Notes: generated by a model from the sequence alone, not told the origin. DNA of 64,000 nucleotides from Vermamoeba vermiformis (GCA_045837725.1 JBEWZL010000145.1:372001-436000), one strand, 5' to 3'. Numbered from the stretch's first letter, positions 40,530 through 53,754 are shown. Made by a program: numbers and translations.

Positions 40530-42372
40530 TTACCTTACTGTAACATCGGGAATAGTATTAATATTGTTCATATTCGTACTATTTGTTAAATTCATCGCTT
40601 GTTCTTGCATTATTTTTCGTTTTTTCCTCTTGCGTTCTTTGTCTTTCTGTCGCTTTCGTTTCTTTTTCAATCTCTTCGCTTCTTCAGCAGAAATAGTCGT
40701 ATTATTGGTCTCTACTATGCTATTATTCTCTACATTTTCTTTCATTTCGCTATCGATACTAAGCGATTTCTCTTCTTTTTCTTTCGAGTGAGTGGATGTC
40801 GAGCACTCTTTTTGGATGTGGTCTTTTAAGCAGTCAAAATCTATTTTTCTTACTGCCTCATCGTAGGTTCTAACAGGTAGTTGCGCATTGCTATGATCCT
40901 TGGACTTATTCGGAGACTTGACGAAGATCCGCCGTTTCACGAACGAGAAGTCAGGTTGCCAATCAACGTTCAGTGAAGCAGCTTTGTAATCGACCAATGG
41001 CTTATCTGATGCATCTAATTGATCTGAAAGAAGTTGATTCACGTCCTGTTGTGTCATGCTGCCTTGCCACATGTCATCGAAGCACGAGACACTTTGCAAC
41101 GTTTTTGACTTTGGGGAGGCTAACGGATCTTTTTGATCTTAAAAAGCTTATTAATTTAGATCCTAGATGAAAATAATGAAGACTTACTCAGGACAAAAAT
41201 TTTCACGGCCTCTTCGTACTCAGTACTTGCGGGCTTGTTAAATTTTTTAGGTTCATTCGTACGCGAGATTTCTATTAAAAATATTAATAAAGGCGACGAG
41301 TAGTATCATTTAAATATAATGAGTACTTGCCTAGTCTTGATCCAATTGTATTTACATTCAAGACATCGGTCAGTGCACGCAAGTTGTGTTCAAGACTGTA
41401 CAAACTGACTTCATCCAACTTCGTTGCGCTCAAGTTGAGTGACGTCAAGGAGGGGAGTTCTAAGTATAAGAGTCAGTATCTTAATGGTTGTACATAGTTC
41501 AAGGGTTATTTTAACGTGTCAAAGTGTCAAGCTAACGTGTTCTTACCTGCCCAACGAGTAATTGAACTGCTCGTTATTGCAGTGCCAGTAGCCACAACAG
41601 TGGTTAGACGTGACAATTTTGAGTCTGTAGAAGTCAAGGTAACAACACCTTGGTCGGTGATTTTTGTTCGTGAAAAATTGACGTGGATCAAGCGCGACAC
41701 ATCTATGTGTTGTTAGCACCTATTGCACACTCTAAATATATTTTTACGTACGTGAAACAACTTCCATGCAACTGTCATTGAAGTTGGTGTCAGCCACGTT
41801 GAGCTTTCGAAGTTTAGGCAGATCTTGAGGAAGAGACGGTTAGAGAATAGCCAAAGCAAGTGATATGCGCTTACGTTGCAATAATTCTTTGATAAAATTC
41901 GAAGAAAGTTGCGAGCATTTGCTAATGTCAAGAGAACGCAGACGAGAAAGATCTGGATCAGATGGAGGTGTTATAAGTGAGTTTGGAAGGTTCACAGATG
42001 TACCTTGAATATATTTAAGACCTTGTACGTCGAAATATTTACAGTTTGAGATGGACAGATGTCGTAAGTCAGGCAGATCTGCAAAATAAATCAAAATAAA
42101 TTACAATAATTCGTAGAAAAATATCACATACGCTTTAATAATGCTACCCCATTGTTATTCAGCTTGGTGTTATTGAAGTCAAGTGTTTTTACAAATTTGG
42201 GTATGTTTGATGAAAAATAATGCAGAGTTTGAGCTGGATCGTGCTGTTTTGACAAGTTGGAAAGAATAATAGACACCGCCTTAGCGTTCTGAAGGAGCGC
42301 TGGAACTACCTCTCTATTATTGAATACATATTGTGCGCAAATAAGTTTAAGCTGAGGTACGGCGCCATTCAT
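40530..42372 (-). CDS. leucine-rich repeat protein with basic nuclear-type tail
   Basis: About six exons starting at ATG 42372 (MNGAVPQLKLICAQYVFNNR). LRRs follow (LRHLSISNCKYFDVQGLKYI, LRSLDISKCSQLSSNFI, LRKLNVADTNFNDSC, LTSLNLSATKLDEVSL) of the cysteine-containing/RI-like type. The last exon (40530-41099) is hydrophilic, with SVSCFDDMWQGSMTQQDV and a strongly basic run (KRLKKKRKRQKDKERKRKKR), a nuclear or nucleolar signal. No F-box is clear at the start. Head-to-head with mitochondrial bL9 across only 55 bp, so they share a promoter. Confidence 0.78.
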
Positions 42373-42427
42373 TTGGAAAGTGAAATAATAAAAATTATTA
42401 TTTTTTATTTATCAAACGTAGAACACA

Positions 42428-43627
42428 ATGTACAGTATTACGAGGAGATTATTGGGTAATCAATCGTAAGTATTGATTATTGGCAAGATATTAGACGATG
42501 ATTATGCAACGGGCCAGATGTGATAAAATATTTTTTGAAATGACTTCAATAATTTAGGAAAAATATCTAATATATTGTATTATAGCCGTACATTGTTTAT
42601 TAAGACAAATGATGCGTTGCCAATTTTTTCTATGCACGGCTATGCAAAAGTCAAAGCACAAGCTCAATCCGACACCAAAAAGAAAGCTGAACCTCAAAAG
42701 AAAAAGAAGCAGTTGCCTACTATAACAGCTCCTCGTAAAGAGAAACCAAAAGTCAAAATTATTTTAACAGAAAACGTGCCTGGATTGGGCTACAAAGGAG
42801 AACATCTCGGTGTTGCAAAGGGATACAGCCGCAACTTTTTATTCCCCAAGGGCTTAGCTGTTCACGATACACCTCAAAACACAGCTGCATACGAAGAATT
42901 CACTAAGGTATTAATTATACAACGTACAAGAGTGAACCGGATTCGAGATTGGATCTGCTAAATTTATCAACGCTACTTTGTTGAGTCAACGTGTATTAAT
43001 ACCATATTATTTTATAGCAAATTGATCCTGATGCCAAGGAGAAGGCTAAACAATTACAAAAGGCTAAGAAGAAGTTGGCCAAGATCGTTGTTAATGTATG
43101 CACCAGATCTCGCTTATTTAGACCAACCTTCTGCACATAATTATTCATAATTAATATATTATTCGTAGATGAAACGAAAAGAAATGCCTGACGGCTCAAT
43201 GCACTCAAATATTACTGTCGAAAATGTTATGGAAAAATTGGCTAAACAACACCGGTAAGTGTCGACGCAAAGACTATGCCATATGCATGATATGCATATT
43301 CATATTGTTTTTATATTTAACCAATTGCTTGAATTTTGTTTGAAAGCCGGATCCAGATCCGCACATTTTCTACCTTTACACAGGCTTACCGTGCTATTGA
43401 TCGTTACAATAACCATATCATTATAATCTAGACGTGTCATATACGATATATACACATTACTATATTAATAGAGCAATTACTAATGTCAATTTTGTGTCAG
43501 ACTTGAGATTGCACGCGAGCAGATCCGTTTGGAAAATGGACTCATCACTACTTATGGCAAGTACCCCGCTGTTATCACCATTGACGGAGCGGAGGGTACC
43601 ATTACTATTGATGTTCAACGACGTTAA
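42428..43627 (+). CDS. MRPL9: mitochondrial large-subunit ribosomal protein bL9m
   Basis: Five exons. The start MYSITRRLLGNQSRTLFIKT is a mitochondrial presequence. After a Lys-rich linker comes the bL9 N-domain signature KVKIILTENVPGLGYKGEHL, then VAKGYSRNFLFPKGLAV. Later exons give the connecting helix (KEKAKQLQKAKKKLAKIVVN) and a C-terminal domain (SNITVENVMEKLAKQH, YGKYPAVITIDGAEGTITID). bL9 spans from the L1 stalk base of the ribosome. The linker between presequence and N-domain is longer than in bacteria. One intron contains the word GGATCCAGATCCGC. Confidence 0.9.
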
Positions 43628-44067
43628 TAGAGATATTATAATATAATAATCGTGCTCGAGATCCAGCGATCGAAAATGTTCCAAAATGATATTTAAAAAT
43701 TGTTATATAAACTCTCCTTAATTGAAATAGCTAATGATGAACACGATTTTGATATACGTAAGAACCATATAATAGCTTCAAGAATGATGATTGGAACTTT
43801 GTTTCAAGAACGTAGCTCAGATCTTGAGGAATATTTGGGCGGTTGCTGTTTCTATGCTCAGAATGTAGAAACAATAGCCATAGCTCGTATGATCATATCC
43901 CTTGACTAGTCACGAATGAAAGTTGACCCTGGACTGTCAAAGTATCAAGTTGCTGGAACCTTTTTTTATCCTGTATTTTTGGTAGTTGCGCACCACAACT
44001 CCCTATTTTCTTGTATTATATAGCCCCATATTAGTATATATTTAATACATCGTATACTTAACAGAGA
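43628..44067. other. 440-bp intergenic region
   Basis: 3' end of bL9m and promoter of the tetraspan gene. A 69-codon frame at 43700-43909 lacks an ATG near its start and is not supported. Confidence 0.5.
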
Positions 44068-45180
44068 ATGTACTTTGAGAAACAAAAGATCGACGAGGCT
44101 GGCGAATATTCAGTCAAGCTCCAGCAAATTATTATTGCCCTTTTCGTACGTAATCTAATATATAACATCATAATACTCCAATATGATTGCTATTAATAAT
44201 AATGATGCAATAGTATCAAACTAAATCCGTAATATTTCGTTTTTCTGACCGCGATTCTATTTAGTGCCTTAATATCGTGCAAATCATTTTCGATATTATT
44301 TTCATGGCCTACTCGCACAGCTTCCTTTGGTACTTCGTCTTCAGTAAGTGAAAATAGTGATTTTCGAATTTTCCAGGTGGACTCGGAAATAAATAATTAT
44401 CTAACTTGATTATAGGAGTTACGTTTTAATATTAGCTTTAATGATAATTAGAATTTGACACGGCATTAAATTCTAGAAGGTTCACAAATACTAACGATCT
44501 GATATTTTCCTGCAGTTATTTTGGCTTGGTTGTTGTTATTGATGGGATTTTTGGGTGCTAAAAGACGCGCCAGAGGTTCTATTACTGCTGTAAGTCTTAT
44601 TCTTATTGACGCCTCGTTTGACAGATCATGACACGAAGCAACTTTATCTCCGAATCTCTATTAACTTTATGATAATATAGTACGCCATTATCATGCTGAT
44701 TATTGTGCTCGTCAAAGCTATTGGTTGGTTCATTACGTTCATTGGTGTGCTCGTTGTTGGATGTAAGTTCGAACGGACCAGATCTGACCAATTGACTCGC
44801 AGTTACTAATATACTTAACACTACTAGTGTTTGGTCCTGCTTTCTTGCTTGCCTTCTTCTGGCTCGGCATCATCTTCGCCTTTATCGTGTTCATTTTGGA
44901 GGTACGTTCCAATGCTCACAAGATGCCACCTCGCACACTATTCGTTTGCCATTCCACACATTAATTTTACTTTTTGCAGATCATTTCCGTCGTTTACGCC
45001 TTCAGATTGCGTCGTCTTCTGACCACTCAAGTCGTTTACGTGACTCAACCTCAATCGACTTACATCCCGCCCACATACGGCCAACCTGCCACCACTTACG
45101 TCTACGTCACGCAGCCTCAAGCCCCTCAATACGTGACTCCGACTTATGTTCCTCCCGCGTACACTAGTTCTAACGTCTAA
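44068..45180 (+). CDS. four-helix membrane protein with two PPxY motifs
   Basis: Six exons, about 200 aa. Four hydrophobic segments are visible: VKLQQIIIALFCLNIVQIIF into FLWYFVFIILAWLLLLMGFL, YAIIMLIIVLVKAIGWFITF, and FGPAFLLAFFWLGIIFAFIV. A basic loop (GAKRRARGS) follows the second. The tail is Tyr/Pro/Gln/Thr-rich with repeated YVTQPQ and two WW-ligand PPxY motifs (PPTY and PPAY). PPxY tails on small tetraspans recruit NEDD4-family ubiquitin ligases in LAPTM4 and NDFIP proteins, which sort cargo to lysosomes. I infer similar trafficking; sequence identity to those families is not evident. Confidence 0.8.
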
Positions 45181-45286
45181 TTTTGATTGATGAAATTAGG
45201 GTGCTAGTATCTTTTGTTTGATTAAGTAAAACAGCAGATCTGTCTGTTTTCTATTTACAATTTATTTACATCGTTTTTTTTTGTTA

Positions 45287-48200
45287 TTATTGTGGCACGC
45301 TCACTTTGCTTACGAGTTTCTTCTTTTTAACTGGTGTGGCGGTCGTGCTCGTGCTCTGATTCTTTTGTGCCACAGTGGCACTACTTTTGCCGCCAGTGAT
45401 CTTCGTACCATTAGCGAGCATGACAGCGGATTTAAATGCTTTCTTGACGATATTCAGAGGTCCTTGTGATGGTTCCACGGGTTTGGAATCACTTGCAATC
45501 TCGATAAGTTCGGTGTCACGTGATGCGGAGCTAGGTCTCTCCTCGTCATCAGTCTTCCTATCGTACTTGTCCTTGTCGTGATGTTTGTCTTTTTCTTTAT
45601 CTCTGTCTTTGTGCTTATCGTCCTTGTCTTTATCCTTGTCGTGCCTGTCTTTGTCTTTTTCTTTGTGCTTCTCTCTATCCTTGTCTCTGTGTCTGCTCTC
45701 GTGCTTGTCTTTGTCCTTGTATTTATCTTTGTCTTTGTCTCTGCGCTTGTCTTTGTCCTTACTACTGCGATGTTTGTCTTTGTGTTTCTCTTTCTCTTTA
45801 TCTCTGCGTCTATCCTTGTCCTTATCTTTGTCTTTTTCTTTATCTCTGTGCTTATCGTCCTTATCCTTCTCTTTGTCCTTGTCACTTGATCGGTCCTTCT
45901 CTCGTCGTTGATCCAACGCGTCCTTCAACACTTTGTGTCGTTTGTGTGCTCTATCTTCAGAAGGTGATCTCGACCGACTTCTTTTTCTGTTGCTGCGTAC
46001 CTCGTTCTGAGAAGGGACAGTCGTCTGGGCCTGTGATTGTGAGCTAGTATTGGCTTCTTGGACAGTGGCCGTAGCAGCAGGTGGAGGGCACGTAGGTGGC
46101 GGCGGAGTGACTTGCGGCTCTCGTGGAGGTTCAGGCTGTGCTGGCATTGACACGACTTCAGTCTTAATAGCCACTGACACGACTTCATTCTTTATAGCCA
46201 CTGGTGCGACTTCGGCCTTAATAGCCACTGGTGCGGCTTCTTTTTTAACCACAACAGGGGTCTGTACGGTCACTGGCCTCGGCTCTACTCGAGCAGTAGT
46301 ACTCGTCTCGGGTTCAGAAGGCTTTTGGTTTTGCTTCCGCTTGGTTCTATTGCGATAGAAGCTATCGTCGTCTTCTTTAGGTTCCTCGTCTAGTTCAGTC
46401 TTTGTGGCCATTATGGACGTTGGTGCTGAGGGCACTTGTTGTACGGCCACGACAACTTGCTGCACGACTTGTTGTTGCAACACTTGCACGGGCACTGCTT
46501 GTTGAACAGGCTGAAAGGGCGGTGGCAGCAGTGCTAGTGGGGGTTGCAATGGCAGGCCGTTCATGGCAGTTGGTACCCCGTATGGAGCCGTGTAACCGGG
46601 TCTATTGTCGTACGGTTGTCGGGGATGGTAATCAGCGTGTTGTGGCTCATACGCTCTGTTGTTGTATCCCCCGACTCCGTTGTAACGTTGGCGGTACCCT
46701 CGACGATTTGAAAAATAACTTGCTTCCCGTATTGTGTCGTCATATCGGCCACGGCGGTAACTAAAGTTGCCGTTGTGATGCTGTCTGTCACGAGGAGCTT
46801 GGTCTCTGAAGTGATTATAACCGTTGTGGGCAGGAGCTGTGGAACAATTAGAACGACGCTCGGAATAATTGTTGCGTTTAAACTGACTCTCATAATGGTC
46901 TTGGTTGTTATAGTCACTTCTGTCGTAAGAATAGTGGTCCTGGTCATTATTATATTGTGCATTGTTCACTTCTTGCGAGGCTGGACCATGGTCTGTCATC
47001 AATTCGTCGTCATTAAAGTCAATCTCATTGCATGCCATAGAACCTGTCAATGACACGTGTCAATCATAGCTGACTCGCATAATTACCTTGCAGTTGTATA
47101 CTCACCGTGCTGTTGATAGTCATCAAAGTTCAGCGCCAAGTTTGGTGCTAGCCTCTCGCTTATGAAGTTATCCTCGTTATTGCCAATTGCTGCAGTGACG
47201 TTCTCAGTTTTAGAGCTGAGTACCGCGGATGGCGCACTGTCAACAAGATTTTGAGACGTGTTTGTGGTACTGGCGACCGTCTCCTCTTTAGGCCTTATAA
47301 CTGATTGGTCAACGACTTTAGTGTCAGTGTTGGTCGTAGTAGCAGGTGCACCATCAAGGCTCGGAGCAGATGCAGCATTGTTGTTATCGTTGTTGACACT
47401 ACTGTCGCCAGCAGCTTGATCCGATAGCGGTGGCGCGGATTGACTTGCTGGCTCAACGACGGCAGTTTTCTTCTTGAAGCTCACCTTGTTCAACTTCTGC
47501 GCGTCAATGACATTGCTCTGAATGACGTTCTGACTGCTGTCATTGACAATCAACTTTGCCGCTGTTGTTGTCTTTTTCTCGTTGTTTGTGTTCGCTTGAC
47601 TCTGCTGCGCACGACTCGAGGTTATTTTGGCACTGAGAGCCGTTCGCTTTTCTTTTCCTTTGCGCCCTGCCAGAGTCCTTCGTTTCGGTGCAGCATCATT
47701 TGCAGGACTATTATCACCACCCTCGGCAGCTTTAGCCTCACCAGGTTGCTCCACGGAGGCAGGACCTTCGCTCTGTGGCGCTTGTTGCGTTATTTTAATC
47801 TTGCTCAAGATTTGAGCCTTGGCACTACTGACTGGTTCAGCATTAGATGACGGCTTCAGTTCTTTGATCTTCGTCTTGTTCGAGGGAGGCTTTTCGATTG
47901 CAGGTGCAACGAGGAACTTTGCTGCGGCCACCGGTGTCTTCTTCACTGCAGGAGTTAGCTGTTGTGGCTTTGTAGGAGTTTTAAGCGCAGTCGTCGAGTC
48001 AACGGAGGGCTTTGTTATTGCCGGTTGGGCAGGTGCTGGCTCTACGGGCTGTGGCTGTGGTTGTTTTTGAACAGGTGTAGGCTCGACAGGAGACGGCTGG
48101 TTCGGGCGCCGTTTAGCTCTTGCAGGCTTGGCGGGTAGCGTCGGCTTTGGAACTGGCTTTTGAGTCTCAGTATCGAGCAGCGGCTTGGGCAGGATTGGCG

Positions 48201-49885
48201 TTTTCTTCGCTGATGGAAAGGGTGGTTGTGGCTTTGAGGGTGGCTTTAAAGCTGACGTTGAATCAACAGCAATTTCTTTAGCTGATGTAGACTCCATGGA
48301 AGGCGTGGGATCTGTTGGCACTTCGTTGTTGATCGAGACATTGTTGACCGATAATGTTGGCGGGTCTGTCGCGCCTTCAATCGGCATTACTTTCTCCGCA
48401 TCGTCGTCCATGAAAGGAATATCTGTCAGCGTGAACTGTGGCGCGGGGCCATTCGCTTCACGTTTGTTTTTTCCATCGCTCACGCGGGGTTCGTCATTGA
48501 CCTTGCTCTGAATGTAATTGATATCCATGTCATCGATGAAATTGTGTTCAATGCAGGTGTCTTCTCCTACAACTACTTCGTCTTCAGACAAGCCCTCGTC
48601 GTGATCGTGATCTCCAGGCTTGTCGGCGAACTGATCCACTGGCAAGTGGACTTCCGTGGCCTTGATGATCTTCGTTGGAGTTGAAACGAAGCTGCGTCGA
48701 TCCATGTGACAGCCGTCATTTATAACTGTCACCGTGGATGCGGTCTCTTGTTCCTTCTGCTCTATTTCAGGGTCTTCATAAGTAAGTTCGATGAAATCAT
48801 CTGGCAATTCCTTCGGTGCCCTTCTCTTTCGCAAATTATACTTTGGTTCACTTGATTCCTCGACAACTTCATCCGCCAGATCGATCAAATGCGTTTCTTC
48901 GTCGTTCGTGTTGTTATTATTGTTGTTAGTGTGATGGTGCCGAGTGTACCTAGTTCGCACGGGCCCAATATCTTCTCTCACCTCAATAGACCGTGGCTTC
49001 CTTCGCTTGGTCTTGCGATGGGAAGTCTGAGTATTATTGCGATGGTGCCGTCGTTCTCTGTGACTGTGACGCGTCATTTCTGCGAGACTTTGTTCGAGCT
49101 GCTCGAGGTTATCTATCGGGGCTACATCCATTGCTGCTGAATAGACCTCGTCATCTATAATCCATTCGTCGAGCTCTTCCATCTCTATATCAAGTTGGAA
49201 TTGTTCGAACTCTGCAAAGCTAAGTAAAGACTAGAATTAATATGGAAAACAGATGCGATCCCGCGAGAAGAAATTTGCTTAGATATGCTTGGAATTTTAT
49301 TACAGTACTTACGTCATCTCGGGCGGCCTTTGTTTTTTATGAGCAATTCTTTTAGTTGTCGCTTGGACTTCTTTTGGATTTGAATCCTCGCCTTGAATCC
49401 GCACCTTCAAAATCAATTAAAACTCGTGCGTTTATTAAATAATATTATTTTACCATTTTTTTAAGCACAGTGAATTTAGTCTTGCATAAGGGGCATGAGT
49501 TTTCTTGCTAAATATGCAAAGAATTAATTATTCTGACAGACAAGTTCTCTTTGCAGAAAAAAAGCAAATCAATTATCGAACGTACTTTAGTATAAATTAA
49601 TTAAATATTGACGATCCGCTCGAAGAATTGAGTTTAGAATCGTTATTGAATTTTCTTTAGTCTACATTTTTTCTAAGGCCTATTAATTACCTCAGCCCAC
49701 GTTAATACGCAGTCAAAGCAAAATACGTGCTGACAAGAATTAATAATCGCTTTCTCGTAATATTTTTCGGTGCAGATGGGACACTCTTCGGCAAACTGTA
49801 AGATTTGCTTGCCATCCAAAGTGCCCTCCATATTCAAATGATTAATATTCTCGCTGTGAGGTAACGCTGATTTTTTGTTGAGCAT
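45287..49885 (-). CDS. large RING-finger protein of TOPORS/PHRF1 type
   Basis: Six exons and roughly 1,400 aa. The first two carry a C3HC4 RING: CPICTEKYYEKAIINSCQHV, FCFDCVLTWAE and ENSCPLCKTKFTVL, closest to TOPORS and PHRF1. Short exons with HKKQRPPEMT follow, then a very long exon (47094-49194 approx.) of acidic and Pro/Ala/Ser-rich disordered sequence with NLRKRRAPKELPDD. The last exon (45287-47042 approx.) has a Tyr/Asn/Arg-rich part, SR-like RKRSRSRSPSEDRAHKRH, a long Lys/Asp/Glu array, and ends in a conserved-looking NIVKKAFKSAVMLANGTKI. An intron at about 47043-47093 joins the two long exons in frame. Such proteins are nuclear E3 ligases tied to transcription and splicing; that role is inferred. 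Confidence 0.82.
45565..45905 (-). repeat. coding low-complexity Lys/Asp/Glu array
   Basis: About 110 codons alternate DK, EK, RDK and HKD within the RING protein's last exon. At the DNA level it is an imperfect hexanucleotide-like repeat (tctttgtcc family on the plus strand), so long open frames appear in other frames as shadows. Confidence 0.9.
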
Positions 49886-50134
49886 TTACTACGGATCTGA
49901 TTGCATCTTCTTTGCGGTTTGGGTCATGACTCGCTGTAAGAGCTGTAAAGCCGGTGAAGATACAATAGACTTAATAATACTAATATTATGACCTTTGTGG
50001 TGTCAAGATTGACGTCTTTCAAGCAGGATAAAATATTGCGATTGTTTTGCTAGGCCACAAATTTTTATCTCCCACGAGACATGAACACGCCTCAAGATCT
50101 GTATCATTAATAACCATATTTTTGTATATAATAG

Positions 50135-53100
50135 ATGGATGTTAAAGGAGGTTTAATTGTAGAAAGTAAGTAGGAATCTTGGTTGAATAGACGAATTGAA
50201 TTTTTCGGATGAATAGTATTTTGGAATTACAATATTAATTATGACGCAGTATTGGAGGCAAAAGTACATCCAGGGAGTGGCAAAGACTCCACAGATCCTT
50301 TTTGTACTGTAACAGTTGGATCGAAAAAGAAGAAGACCAAAATAATTCGCAATACACTAAATCCAGTTTGGACCAAAGAACTCTTCGAATTGTATGTAAA
50401 TTCTAATTAATTTTAATATTTTTTGTTGTCATATGGCAATAGAAGCGTGATTCTAAAGTTTCGTTAACTTCTAACTTTTTGTTGTTTTTAAAGTGAGGTG
50501 GATTTGACTGATTTACCTGAATTTGTCGTGCATTTAGCTGATTGGAGCTTATTGGGCAGTCAAGAACTAGGTTATATTAAAATTAAGTCAGAATCAGCCA
50601 AAATAGAAGGACCAGCTATAGATTCGTGGATCTTGCTCGAAACAACAAAAGAAAAAGGAGGAAGGTCAGAATTAAGACTTAGATATAAAGTATCAAAGAC
50701 TCCGCCTCCTAAAAAGAAGAAGAGGTTTGGTTCAAAAAGTTCATCTCATCCTTCAACACCAGATTCGAAACGACCAGCCAAACCGGTCCCAAAGACGTTA
50801 TTTCAGTGCGTAGAAGCACGTGATATGGAAGGTAAGCAATTCTACAATTACTCAGTTTTTTATCAAAAGTCGGAGATAAAATTTTGTGTTCGATTTTCGT
50901 TTTGGATGTGTTTACCGATCGGCACCACCCGTTGACTTAAAAATAGAATCAAGCGATATTAATATTAAAATATACTAGGTTTTACCAACATCTTGACCCA
51001 CGTTACCGCAGACGAAATTAATCAAGCAGATCCTCGGCTCGGCAATACAGTATTGCATGAAGCGAGCTTAAATTGCAAAAATGAAGTTGTGGCTCGTATG
51101 GTGATCAAATTATTAGAGGTAATCAGATTAATCTTATCTTTACACGTTTATCCGCATTATCAACGTCATCGTAATTTCTAAATATGGAAAGTTAAATTTT
51201 AATGGCGAGCGTCCGAGATTTTGAGCGAGGCAAACCTAAAAATTAATGGCCCTATCATTTTGTATTGCGCAACGCGAATTGTGTTACACAATCCTTGCCG
51301 GACAAACCAAGTCCTATTATATACTTTGCATCATCTAGTTTATCCGCGAGGGTCGACGAATCCAGTTCTTTTGGATCATCTAGATCTGGCCCCTCTTCTG
51401 ACACAGTTTATTGACTTGATTTGTTACGCAGCACCCTGCCACCGACGCGACCATCGCGAACACAGACGGCAACACAGCTTTTCATTTCTTTTGTCGGCAT
51501 TGGTCCTCGCCCAACACCTTAGATCGATCCTTCGAGCTGTTCATGAAAAAAGGCGTCAACATCAACGCGGTCAATGCCAACGGCGAGACACCGCTGTTCA
51601 AGGCTATTGAAAACAAAGACACACGTGGCCTCCTACTGCAAGAACTGTTCAGTCGGGGAGCGGATCCGAACATCGCTAATAGCCGTGGCGACTATATCTT
51701 GCATTACGTGTCAAGATTGGCTGATAGGTAATTACTTAATTATAATTTATTGAGTTTACGAATTGCGGAAAAACTAATGGTTTGAATCTGATCAGAGAGG
51801 ATTTGGTCAACTTGATTTTGAAGGCCTCGCCGAAACTTGACAATAAGGGTGTCGAAGGCAAGACTCCGAAGGAGCTAGCAGCAATGTATAATAATCCTAA
51901 AACGCTGCAGAAGCTCCAAAAAGCGGAAGGTAAGTGTCGCATCTCGATCTGTCGTTGGTACAAATTATGTATTAACGAAAATTAATTTGATCCGTTATTC
52001 TATTGAAGTCATCAAGTACGAAAAGTTACGAATCTTTTCGTAATCTCGGACCAAAGATATTTATCTCAGATAAGAAAGAATTTCTTTCCATTTTTAGTTA
52101 ATCATCTACGGAAAATCTCATACCGCGCTTCCGATTAATTAAGCGATTACTTAATGACCTTTATTTTGCAGAGCTCTTCCAATGGCTCGAGAAGCACAAT
52201 CTCAGCGAGTACAAGCGCGCGTTCATCCAGCGCAACATTGAGCTGGCCGATCTGGTCAAGCTGCAAGAGTCCACGCTATTGGACAGCATGGAAATCACTA
52301 ACGACGCACGGCGGACAATTCTCGATGCCTGCCGTGACTTGGAGAAGACAATAGTGCGCAAAAAGACACGTAAGTTTCACCTCCTTGGTACACTTTAGAT
52401 CAGATCTTAGGAATTTCTCAATTCACTTTTCTTACCCTTATTATGGTCATATTATAACTAGTCGGTTCATGAATTTGTTTCTTTTGATTTTCAAGAGTTC
52501 CTAAGTGAAATTTATGTATCCCCATATGATGAACCCTATGTAACCCAATATCGTGCTCTTTTGCACTGAATTTACACAGGCTCTGCTCGCCCTCTTTCGC
52601 CACATAAAACAGTCGAACATTTGCGTGTTTCAAGTGATACTCCTCGTACAAGATCCGACAGCATCACGAGTGCCACGAGCTCGCAGTCCAATTCGAGCTC
52701 ATCGTCGCTGAAACTCCGAGAAGATTTCACGATTGGCGATCAAATCAACGTAGGCGAGATTGAGTACGTTGAAAAGCTCGGCATTGGAGCGTCAGGCGAA
52801 GTGTTCAAAGGCATCTACAAGGGCAAGTTTGTGGCGTGCAAGTTCCTCAAGGCCAAAGAGAAGGAGTTCGAAGAGTTCCAAAAAGAATACAAGATCATGT
52901 CTGCGATCCGCGATACTTGTGTCGTGCAGTTCTTGGGCGTAGCAATGGGCACGGATGACAAGCTGTGCATGGTCATGGAGTTCTGCGAGCGCGGCAGTCT
53001 GTTCAACGTGCTGAGGGTAAGCTTATCGGCATCATTGGCTTTGCAACAATTCGTGTTGTTCCGACACGTAATTTACACATAATTTTAGGACGACGCCAAC

Positions 53101-53754
53101 TTCAATTGCACGTGGGAACGAGTTTTTTCATTTGCTTTGCAAGCTGCTCGTGGTCTCGCAACATTGCACAACAACAAACCTCAGATCTTGCACCGAGATC
53201 TCAAGTCACTTAATTTGCTCGTTACACAGAACTGGCAGATTAAGCTAGCCGACTTTGGCTTATCTAGATTCGATACAGCTGAGAATTTGGATACCATGAA
53301 GCAGATGCGAGGTACGTGATCCCCCTACAAAAATTTACAATTTTCCAAATTTAGAAAATAACGGAACAACTTTGTAGGCACATTGGCGTATTGCTGCCCA
53401 GAGGTCTACTACGGCATTAAATACACGAACAAGTCTGACATCTACTCGTTGGGCATCATCTTGTGGGAGATGGCCAATCGGTGTCTCAAGAACAAATATG
53501 AGCAGCCGTACTCGGAGTACAGGCACTTGACTTTCGACTTCCAGATCATTATTAAAGCCGCCAAAGAAGATTTGAGACCGACAATGCCGCCAGACTGCCC
53601 TCCGGAGTTTTTGAAAATTATTCTTGCCTGCATCCACAAGGACGCTGCCGCAAGACCCGAAGTCAACGAAGTGATCCAAATGCTCACTGAATGCCAAGAA
53701 ATATTCCGCGCTAACCAAGAGGCGTGGGAGAATCTTCGGGCGAAGCGAGCCTAA
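50135..53754 (+). CDS. C2 / ankyrin / SAM / TKL-type protein kinase
   Basis: About ten exons. Order of domains: a C2 domain (LEAKVHPGSGKDSTDPFCTV, IIRNTLNPVWTKELFEF); a basic Pro-rich linker (PPPKKKKRFGSKSS); ankyrin repeats (GNTVLHEASLNCKNEVV, GETPLFKAIENKD); a SAM domain (ELFQWLEKHNLSEYKRAFIQ); a Ser/Thr-rich hinge; and a TKL-group kinase. The kinase is complete: GIGASGEVFKGIYKG, VACKFLK (Lys), HRDLKSLNLLV, ADFGLSRF, TLAYCCPEVYYG, IYSLGIILWEM and IHKDAAARPEVNEV. Exon 5 start (about 51432) is less sure, as a further exon may lie in 51121-51430. Similar multidomain TKL kinases are abundant in amoebae; this signal-transduction role is inferred. Head-to-head with the RING gene. Confidence 0.87.

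Noticed and set aside
43700-43909. 69-codon plus-strand frame downstream of bL9m
   Set aside because: No ATG near its start, no recognisable domain, and it lies in a 3' flank.
45578-45911. Leu/Ser/Phe/Val-rich plus-strand frames
   Set aside because: They are antisense shadows of the Lys/Asp array in the RING gene.
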